From Prevotella sp. UBA2746 (lineage in GTDB: Bacteria; Bacteroidota; Bacteroidia; Bacteroidales; Bacteroidaceae): a stretch of 56,714 nucleotides of DNA. The translations under genes were made by a program, and so were the position numbers. Below the pieces are notes generated by a model that was not told the DNA's origin, searched no databases, and saw only the letters and a program-made list of their open reading frames with translations. Where the stretch lies: NCBI GenBank assembly GCA_002353555.1, contig DEJO01000010.1:13312-70025 (forward strand), written 5' to 3'. Position 1 is the stretch's first letter; each line of letters begins with the position of its first letter. Shown here one piece after another: positions 48,100 to 54,048 of this stretch.

Positions 48100-48645
48100 A
48101 TGGAAAAGCAAGTTCGACAAATGATTTCCAAAGAGATGGAGCAGTTCTATTGCTCCATTCTCTTAGAAGAAGTGAAAGAGAAGGTACGGAAACTCAAAGC
48201 GTATGGTGTGGATGATGCTGAGATTATGTCAGTCATGAATGACGAGGAGTTGTTTCCTCAGCTGATAATAACAGCGGATTATGCGGTATTCCTGAAAGGT
48301 GAAAAACTGGTTGAGGTTAAGATGGAGCCTATTGTCAAAGCAATCTACTTGCTTTTTCTCTCACACCCAGAGGGTATCGTGTTGAAGACTTTACCAGACT
48401 ACCGGGAAGAGTTGATGCGGTTGTATCTGCTTCTACGTCCAGCAGGAATAACTAAACGTATAGAACAAAGTATAACGGACATCACAACTCCAACTCACAA
48501 TTCTATTAACGAGAAGTGTGCACGAATACGGAAAATGTTTTGCGAGATTTTGCCAGAGACAATAGCTCGTTTTTATTCAATTTCAGGCAAACGTGGTGAG
48601 AAGAAGAAGATTTCTTTGCCGCGTGACTTGGTGGTCTGGGAATAA
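48100..48645 (+). CDS. Conserved-looking hypothetical protein, last gene of the DUF4407 operon
   Basis: The 181-residue protein begins MEKQVRQMISKEMEQFYCSI. The central part (ADYAVFLKGEKLVEVKMEPI then KAIYLLFLSHPEGI) and the end (SISGKRGEKKKISLPRDLVV) look like those of a Bacteroidota family I have seen without function, having a small beta/helix fold. No signal or membrane segments. It follows the acidic protein by 12 bp. The palindrome promoter begins 9 bp after its stop. Confidence 0.65.
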   Translation: MEKQVRQMISKEMEQFYCSILLEEVKEKVRKLKAYGVDDAEIMSVMNDEELFPQLIITADYAVFLKGEKLVEVKMEPIVKAIYLLFLSHPEGIVLKTLPDYREELMRLYLLLRPAGITKRIEQSITDITTPTHNSINEKCARIRKMFCEILPETIARFYSISGKRGEKKKISLPRDLVVWE

Positions 48646-48654
48646 ATTTCTATT

Positions 48655-48712
48655 TCCACAAGGCTTGTGGACAAAAATAATTTGTGCAAAATGTATCTTC
48701 TAATTACTTTTG
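48655..48712 (+). promoter_or_regulatory. Palindrome-type promoter, copy 1
   Basis: Palindrome TCCACAAGGCTTGTGGA (48655-48671, centre 48663), then TTTG (48681-48684), 20 bp, TACTTTTG (48705-48712). The palindrome ends 9 bp before the -33 box, a position for an operator or activator site. It drives the DUF805-like gene at 48740. Confidence 0.7.
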
Positions 48713-48739
48713 TTGCACTTAAATAAACAAAAGAAGATT

Positions 48740-49207
48740 ATGATACGGGAACAATGTAATTCATGTCAGTATGATTTAAACTGCAGTATTCAGTCACGAA
48801 TGGGTAATAAATATGACAATACGGTATGTGAGGACTATGAAGGTCCCATCAACAATTCTGATGGGATGTTTAAACGAGTTTTTACCTATAAAGGACGTAT
48901 TCGAAGGCTAGAATTTGGCATTTCATATATAATATACTGTATTCTTTATTTTTTCGTAATTACAGTAATACGTTTTGTTTCCCAGCCTATGGCGATGTCC
49001 ATAATGTTCGCCTATTTAGTTATGGTTGTCGGCATGTATTTGCAAATGATTAAGCGATGTCATGATATTGGAAAAAGTGGCTGGTGGGTTCTTGTTCCTA
49101 TTTTTAATCCATTCTTTTTATTATTTGAAAAAGGTGAGGATAATGTAAATGAATATGGAACAAACCCGAAAGAGAGTTATCAATCACAATCATATGTGAA
49201 TAATTAA
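48740..49207 (+). CDS. DUF805-like membrane protein with cysteine-rich N-terminus
   Basis: The 155-residue protein starts MIREQCNSCQYDLNCSIQSR (48740). The N-terminus has four cysteines (CNSC, C at Leu-Asn-Cys, C in VCEDYEG), perhaps a metal site. Then comes a DUF805-type four-helix membrane domain (FTYKGRIRRLEFGISYIIY, IKRCHDIGKSGWWVLVPIFN and so on). DUF805 has no known function. It is the first gene after palindrome promoter copy 1. Confidence 0.8.
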   Translation: MIREQCNSCQYDLNCSIQSRMGNKYDNTVCEDYEGPINNSDGMFKRVFTYKGRIRRLEFGISYIIYCILYFFVITVIRFVSQPMAMSIMFAYLVMVVGMYLQMIKRCHDIGKSGWWVLVPIFNPFFLLFEKGEDNVNEYGTNPKESYQSQSYVNN

Positions 49208-49272
49208 GCTATGAAAGAGTTCTTTTCTTCACCATTTTGGTATGTTCTTTTTGAAGTCTAACAAACAGAATT

Positions 49273-49713
49273 ATGGGATTTTGGATTAATGCAATTATTT
49301 GGGCTGGCATTATAGGGTATTGCCTATGGCATGAAAAAGCTAAGTTGTTGACAGCGTTGTGTGTCATCTCCGGCTTTGTTGGAGTTGAAACATATCTGTA
49401 TGTGCGTCCTTTGATTTGGCATTTAGGTACATTTAAGTCTATTTTGTTTTTTGCCATTCCATTGTGCTTGTTTGTTATCTCATCATTGATATATAGCCGG
49501 TTGAAACACCTTGATTGGGAAGAAGCTGAATGTATGTATTTTGGTGTAATTCTAGCTGTTTGGCTATCTTTCCCAACTGTTTTTCTTATCTATGACTGGG
49601 ATAGTGCAAAGGTGAAGTATGAAACTGAAATGGAAGAGAATATGGGTGAGGACTGGGAAGAGGAACTTGAAGAATACGAGTCCGAAGGACCGCGTATGCG
49701 ACCAGATAATTAA
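49273..49713 (+). CDS. Small membrane protein with acidic tail
   Basis: The 146-residue protein has about four hydrophobic segments (WINAIIWAGIIGYCLW, LLTALCVISGFVG, SILFFAIPLCLFVISSLIY, YFGVILAVWLSFPTVFLIYD) and an acidic tail (EEELEEYESEGPRMRP). Family not recognised. It is 65 bp after the DUF805-like gene and 14 bp before the next. Confidence 0.65.
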   Translation: MGFWINAIIWAGIIGYCLWHEKAKLLTALCVISGFVGVETYLYVRPLIWHLGTFKSILFFAIPLCLFVISSLIYSRLKHLDWEEAECMYFGVILAVWLSFPTVFLIYDWDSAKVKYETEMEENMGEDWEEELEEYESEGPRMRPDN

Positions 49714-49727
49714 TAAGGAATACGAAT

Positions 49728-50021
49728 ATGAGAATTGTATATTTGATCATGGCGGTGTTGTTACTGCTCTGTCTTGCACCAATGCCTTATGGCTATTACC
49801 AGTTGGTGCGCTTTGTTTCAATGGTAGTGTTTGGCATCATGACCTATCAGTATTATGAAGAGAAAAAGGCGGTGCTAATGATGGTTTTTGGATCACTTGC
49901 TTTACTTTTTCAACCTCTTATTAAAGTAGCACTTGGACGGACAATATGGAATATTGTAGATGTTGCAGTCGCTATTTTATTAATCTTACTATTGTTTATG
50001 CATAAGAAAAATAAAACATAA
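49728..50021 (+). CDS. DUF6804-like small membrane protein
   Basis: The 97-residue protein has about four short membrane segments and MPYGYYQLVRFVSMVVFGIM, resembling DUF6804-type small membrane proteins. No known function. It is 14 bp after the previous gene, 3 bp before the next. Confidence 0.6.
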   Translation: MRIVYLIMAVLLLLCLAPMPYGYYQLVRFVSMVVFGIMTYQYYEEKKAVLMMVFGSLALLFQPLIKVALGRTIWNIVDVAVAILLILLLFMHKKNKT

Positions 50022-50024
50022 AAA

Positions 50025-50297
50025 ATGATATCAAGAATTCTTATCACGATTGGGGTTTATTGCGTTTTAGGCAAGTTACTTTGCGATATAGATCCTGGAA
50101 AAGAATACACATGGTATTCTGGTATATGGCATGGACTGTTTTTTGTAGCTAATTTTGTCAGAAGTTGGTTCACAGATGCTTTATATAAAGCTGAAATATA
50201 CACAACTGGTTATAATGTCTGTTATTGGATTTTTAGCATTTGGACGGTATTAGGGAGCTTATTTGGAGGTGTTGGAAATGCAAGAAGACGTTATTAG
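50025..50297 (+). CDS. Small membrane protein
   Basis: The 90-residue protein has WYSGIWHGLFFVANFVRSWF with hydrophobic segments at both ends and near NVCYWIFSIWTVLGSLFGG. Similar small Bacteroidota membrane proteins are known to me only as hypotheticals. It is the last gene of the unit that starts at 48740. Confidence 0.6.
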   Translation: MISRILITIGVYCVLGKLLCDIDPGKEYTWYSGIWHGLFFVANFVRSWFTDALYKAEIYTTGYNVCYWIFSIWTVLGSLFGGVGNARRRY

Positions 50298-50309
50298 AAA
50301 AGGGTATAT

Positions 50310-50369
50310 TTCCACAAGCCTTGTGGAACGATATTGTTTTGGAGAATTGGGAGGGATTGTTTAATTTTG
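50310..50369 (+). promoter_or_regulatory. Palindrome-type promoter, copy 2
   Basis: Palindrome TTCCACAAGCCTTGTGGAA (50310-50328, centre 50319), TTTG (50338-50341), 20 bp, TAATTTTG (50362-50369). The 65 bp from 50309 match copy 3 (51717-51781) almost exactly. It drives the lipoprotein at 50398 and probably the 69-residue protein at 51138. Confidence 0.75.
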
Positions 50370-50397
50370 CAACGAAAAAAATAAATCTGATTGCAAT

Positions 50398-51099
50398 ATG
50401 AAAAATATTGGTCTTTTTTTGTTCGTGATGTGCCTCTTGATGTGTGGTTGTCATAGTAAAGCAAAAGCAGCAGTGGCGACGACTGCCGATTCAACGGCGA
50501 CAACTGCCGATTCCGTAACGAAAGCAGAGGGTGGCTCTCTCGCCGCACTGAAGGATTCGTTGTGCCAGCGCGGACTGCCCAGAACGGCAAAACTACAAAC
50601 ATCTGATTCTGATTATGCCATTTTCATGAATACAGACCAGAAGGCTGTTGACGAGCTGGACACCGACATCACCTCGCTGTATGTCTATGAGTTTAATACG
50701 AATAAGTTTTACAAACTGCTCACTACCACTAAGACGGAAGAGTTCGGGTGGTATAAGCCCGATGGTAAGAATGCCATGAAATGTCAACTGAGCGATATCC
50801 ATGCCGTTTTCGATGCCAAGCTGTTCACCTACGACAGCAAGTTACTGGTAGAAGGTTGCTTCGACATGCGTAACATCTTCTCCTACATCATCGACTTGGA
50901 AGACAAGAGCGTGCTCTGCCTGCCTACCAACTGCGGATGTGTGGGCTTTACCTCCGAAGAAGGCTATGCCATCATGAATTCCTATGCCTATAATACCGGT
51001 ATCGATGAGAACGGCGAAGCCAAAGGCGGCAGACATACCGTCGTCTCCGTCTTCGACAGCAACGGCAATTTCATCAATTCCATGAGTATGGAGAAATAG
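50398..51099 (+). CDS. Lipoprotein or secreted protein of unknown function
   Basis: The 233-residue protein starts with a lipoprotein-like signal (MKNIGLFLFVMCLLMCGC, Cys18). After a Thr/Ala/Asp-rich spacer (about 25-45) is a soluble domain with ITSLYVYEFNTNKFYKLL and TVVSVFDSNGNFINSMS, possibly blade-like. Codon use and GC are nearer to the core genes than to 45745-48645. Function unknown. It is 38 bp before the 69-residue protein gene. Confidence 0.7.
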   Translation: MKNIGLFLFVMCLLMCGCHSKAKAAVATTADSTATTADSVTKAEGGSLAALKDSLCQRGLPRTAKLQTSDSDYAIFMNTDQKAVDELDTDITSLYVYEFNTNKFYKLLTTTKTEEFGWYKPDGKNAMKCQLSDIHAVFDAKLFTYDSKLLVEGCFDMRNIFSYIIDLEDKSVLCLPTNCGCVGFTSEEGYAIMNSYAYNTGIDENGEAKGGRHTVVSVFDSNGNFINSMSMEK

Positions 51100-51137
51100 A
51101 ACATAAGAAATAATGAATAACGATTTTTTTTGAAGCT

Positions 51138-51347
51138 ATGCAGGAAGTATACGAGATTATAGACAATGGGCTGGTCGTCTGGTTAGACATCCCTGAAGAG
51201 GACGAGTGGGATAGTGATGTCTACATGGCAAGCAGGCAGCTGGAGAATGTGATTTACTACACACCAGAGGTCGCCGACCTGATTTATCTGCTCCAGCTGG
51301 ATATGGTCGTAGAGACGAATCATGAATATTTGCCGTATGTTTGGTAG
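51138..51347 (+). CDS. 69-residue acidic protein, paralogue of 37906-38115
   Basis: The protein begins MQEVYEIIDNGLVVWLDIPE and ends VVETNHEYLPYVW. About four in five residues match the copy at 37906, and the DNA also matches in long stretches, so the duplication or transfer is fairly recent. It follows the lipoprotein after 38 bp and would be expressed from palindrome promoter copy 2. Function unknown. Confidence 0.75.
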   Translation: MQEVYEIIDNGLVVWLDIPEEDEWDSDVYMASRQLENVIYYTPEVADLIYLLQLDMVVETNHEYLPYVW

Positions 51348-51501
51348 TAGGATGATAACAAGATGCGCGCGGACGAGAAACTCTTAACATGTTGGGACAA
51401 ATTAGCTGGTCGAATTATTTGGCAATAATGAGTCGTTGAAAAACCTGTGAAGAAAGGGATTCTTATATAGAAGAATGTATAAGGCAAGTCCTTTGGAAAA
51501 A

Positions 51502-51571
51502 GTCCGATGTCGTCGGACCTTTTGAAAACGGAATCAGAGCGTCAAGGAAAATGTCCGACAGCGTCGGATAT
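51502..51571. repeat. Two short hairpins of the GTCCGAC type
   Basis: GTCCGATGTCGTCGGAC (51502-51518) and ATGTCCGACAGCGTCGGATAT (51551-51571) are palindromes flanked by A- and T-tracts. They resemble the 9-bp GTCCGAC repeat units but form hairpins instead of tandem arrays. Confidence 0.65.
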
Positions 51572-51627
51572 TTTTGCGATGGCGGAAAGTTACCGGCTGC
51601 TGATAGCGTGTGAATACACGTCAAAGG

Positions 51628-51650
51628 CTCCCCCCTTCAAGGGGGGGATT
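51628..51650. repeat. Short relative of the G/C hairpin element
   Basis: CTCCCCCCTTCAAGGGGGGG followed by ATTTCAG; shares the CCCCCTTCA..GGGGGG core with 15432-15464 and 26307-26339. Confidence 0.65.
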
Positions 51651-51671
51651 TCAGTGGATTTTTGAGAAAAA

Positions 51672-51703
51672 CGTATAAAATGTATAACGTATAACCGTAT
51701 AAC
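51672..51703. repeat. GTATAAC 7-bp repeats
   Basis: GTATAAA/GTATAAC occurs four times with 7-9 bp spacing just before palindrome promoter copy 3. Period and A/T content resemble the ATTGACA family but the unit differs. Confidence 0.7.
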
Positions 51704-51717
51704 GCATATTTTCTATT

Positions 51718-51777
51718 TTCCACAAGGCTTGTGGAACGATATTGTTTTGGAGAATTGGGAGGGATTGTTTAATTTTG
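51718..51777 (+). promoter_or_regulatory. Palindrome-type promoter, copy 3
   Basis: Palindrome TTCCACAAGGCTTGTGGAA (51718-51736, centre 51727), TTTG (51746-51749), 20 bp, TAATTTTG (51770-51777). It drives the membrane protein at 51797 with a short leader. Confidence 0.75.
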
Positions 51778-51796
51778 CAACTAAAAGGGAAAACAT

Positions 51797-52501
51797 ATGG
51801 AAAGAGTTGAGGTAAATAAATTGAAATGTCGCTATCCGACATTGTTTAAAATGATGTTTTTTGCAACAGGGGTATGGCTGCTTATCAGTATTGCCAATTC
51901 CTTTGGTCATTGGTTGTTGCCAGAGAGATTGGATCATTTTGGGATGAATATTCTTGAACTGTTTGCGATTGCTTCTGTCGTTTGTTTCTTCGAAGGGTTT
52001 GTTGATCTTTTTACTCGACATAAAATTTGTCTTGTTGACCAATTGACGAGAAAGGTGGCATCTTACACTTTCTTCCTGGTGTTTGGGATTTTGCTCATCA
52101 TGTCTATCTGGCAATGGTGTGGAGCATCTGACAACGCTTTGGCTTCATCAGATACCACAGGACGCTCTATTTCATTGCCCTCCTTGGACGGGGTTGCTTA
52201 TATCGTAGGAATTGCCTTGAAAGCGGCTCTTTTCGCCGTAGCAGTTGGCGCTGTGTTCATGTTCGTGAAAACTTTTTTGTTTCTCTTTACGGGTAGAATA
52301 AGGAAACTGGGAATAGAGATTCTTGTCTCGATAGGTATAATGGCTTATCTTACGTATCATGCTCAAAATCATCTATGGCTTAATATGAGCGTTGTTCTAA
52401 TTGCATTGGCTTTCCTTTATGATATCTGGAAATTAGCTGACTTCCAAGGGTTAAAGGTGCCTGACAATTGGATGGAAATACTGACGAAAGAAGATGACTA
52501 A
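51797..52501 (+). CDS. Multi-pass membrane protein of unknown function
   Basis: The 234-residue protein starts MERVEVNKLKCRYPTLFKM and has about six hydrophobic segments (such as MFFATGVWLLISIANSFGHW and TFFLVFGILLIMSIWQW). No family recognised. It follows palindrome promoter copy 3. The ADP-ribosylglycohydrolase begins 17 bp after its stop and may be co-transcribed. Confidence 0.65.
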   Translation: MERVEVNKLKCRYPTLFKMMFFATGVWLLISIANSFGHWLLPERLDHFGMNILELFAIASVVCFFEGFVDLFTRHKICLVDQLTRKVASYTFFLVFGILLIMSIWQWCGASDNALASSDTTGRSISLPSLDGVAYIVGIALKAALFAVAVGAVFMFVKTFLFLFTGRIRKLGIEILVSIGIMAYLTYHAQNHLWLNMSVVLIALAFLYDIWKLADFQGLKVPDNWMEILTKEDD

Positions 52502-52518
52502 CTCTGTTACTTTTGGAA

Positions 52519-53316
52519 ATGAAGAACTATTTGATGAGTGCTGCTGTCGGCGATATTGCCGGTAGCGCATACGAAGGAAGAACGCATAGGGTGAAAGACT
52601 ATGGCAAGGTGAAAATGTTCAGCAGCAGGGCTCGTTTTACGGACGACACGGTGTTGACTTTTGCGTGTGCTGAGGCTTTCCTTGACGGTTTGGATATGAG
52701 CATGAACCTGTGGAAATGTGCCAATGAACATCGGCATGCCGGATTCGGGGGCAGGTTCAAGTTGTGGATGGCTGACCATCATCCGCAGCCGTACCGCAGT
52801 CTGGGTAACGGTTCTGCTATGCGTTGCTCTTCAGCAGGATGGCTGGCACAAACGGAAGAGGAATGTAAACAGATGGCATACGAGACGGCGGCGCCTACGC
52901 ATAATCATCCGGAAGGCATCAAGGGGGCTGAGGCTACGGCTCTTGCCGTCTGGCATTTGAAGAATGGAAGGGATAAGGAGTTTGTGCGTGAGCAGATACT
53001 CGACAAGTATTATCCGGACTGGTCGAATAAGAAGTATGCTGATTTCCATGATGCCTATACCTTCAATTCAACCTGTGCGGGTTCTGTTGGCCCTGCCATC
53101 ATTTGTTTCTTGGAGTCTGAAGATTATGTCGATTGTATCAAACTCGCCATCTCTTTGGGTGGTGATGCTGATACACTGGCGGCGATAGCTGGTCCGATGG
53201 CATACGCCTATTACAAGAAGATGCCTGACGCTTTGGTCTATCAGGCGATGAAGAAACTGCCAGACTGGATGGTGAAGGTGAACGAACGATTCGACGAACG
53301 GATGAACGGGAGATAA
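52519..53316 (+). CDS. ADP-ribosylglycohydrolase (DraG-like)
   Basis: The 265-residue protein is of the ADP-ribosylglycohydrolase family, which removes ADP-ribose from proteins or other targets using two Mg2+ ions. It has GDIAGSAYEG, FTDDTVLTFA with metal-binding Thr-Asp-Asp, and SLGGDADTLAAIAG with the second metal site. Start ATG 52519 (MKNYLMSAAVGDIAGS). Close relatives in the family are small and single-domain, as here. Target unknown; no ADP-ribosyltransferase is visible nearby. Confidence 0.9.
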   Translation: MKNYLMSAAVGDIAGSAYEGRTHRVKDYGKVKMFSSRARFTDDTVLTFACAEAFLDGLDMSMNLWKCANEHRHAGFGGRFKLWMADHHPQPYRSLGNGSAMRCSSAGWLAQTEEECKQMAYETAAPTHNHPEGIKGAEATALAVWHLKNGRDKEFVREQILDKYYPDWSNKKYADFHDAYTFNSTCAGSVGPAIICFLESEDYVDCIKLAISLGGDADTLAAIAGPMAYAYYKKMPDALVYQAMKKLPDWMVKVNERFDERMNGR

Positions 53317-53322
53317 AAAGGT

Positions 53323-54048
53323 TTATACGTTGAAATAGTTTTCCAGTTCCTCTGTTGCTGCCCCCTCGTCGTTGGGCAGGTCCTTGATGATCAGTCCCTG
53401 TTCGAGCAGGGCGATGCGTGTGCTGATGTCGATGGTGTATTGCAGGTTGTGGCTGGAGATGAGGATGGTGGCACCTGTTTGCTTGTTGTAGTCAGCCAGG
53501 GTGTGCTTGAGCACGTTCTGTGAAGTGGGGTCGAGGAAGTTGAACGGCTCGTCGAGAATCAATAGCTGCGGTTGATTGATCATTGCACCGATGATGCCAA
53601 TCTTTTGTTTGTTGCCGGCAGAGAAGTCGCGTATGTACTTCTTCTGCTCCAGAATCTCGCCACCCATCAATGCCGTCAGCGTCTCTAACCGTTGCTGAAG
53701 TGTTTTGCCGTCAATGTTGTTGGCTTTGGCAACAAACTCGAAATACTCTTCTGGTGTCAGGAAGTCGATGAGGAACCCGTCATCAATGAAAGCACCCGTC
53801 AGCGGCTTCCAGTCTTCGCTCTCTGCGGGGTTGATGGTGGTGGTTTCTCCGGCATCGCCTGTTACGTAGTTCACCCAGCCTTCGTCCGCCTTCAACAAGT
53901 CGAGCAGCAGTCGGAAGAGCGTAGTCTTTCCTGCACCGTTATTGCCTACCAAGCCCAGTATTTCGCCTGAGCGGATAAAGAAATCGGGGATGTCGACAGC
54001 AGTCTTATCCCCGAATTTCTTGATGAGGTGTTGGATTTTGATTTCCAT
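53323..54048 (-). CDS. ABC transporter ATP-binding protein
   Basis: The 241-residue ATPase has Walker A (GLVGNNGAGKTT), a signature-like DFSAGNKQKIGI, Walker B (LLILDEPFNFLDP) and the switch histidine in ISSHN. It is one subunit; the membrane subunit is not adjacent in the window. Its ATG overlaps the SecA stop codon by one base (TAATG), which points to translational coupling with secA. Substrate unknown. Confidence 0.9.
   Translation of the reverse strand: MEIKIQHLIKKFGDKTAVDIPDFFIRSGEILGLVGNNGAGKTTLFRLLLDLLKADEGWVNYVTGDAGETTTINPAESEDWKPLTGAFIDDGFLIDFLTPEEYFEFVAKANNIDGKTLQQRLETLTALMGGEILEQKKYIRDFSAGNKQKIGIIGAMINQPQLLILDEPFNFLDPTSQNVLKHTLADYNKQTGATILISSHNLQYTIDISTRIALLEQGLIIKDLPNDEGAATEELENYFNV

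Noticed and set aside
53323..54048. Complete ABC exporter
   Set aside because: Only the ATPase is present; the neighbouring gene on the far side is on the other strand and is an ADP-ribosylglycohydrolase.
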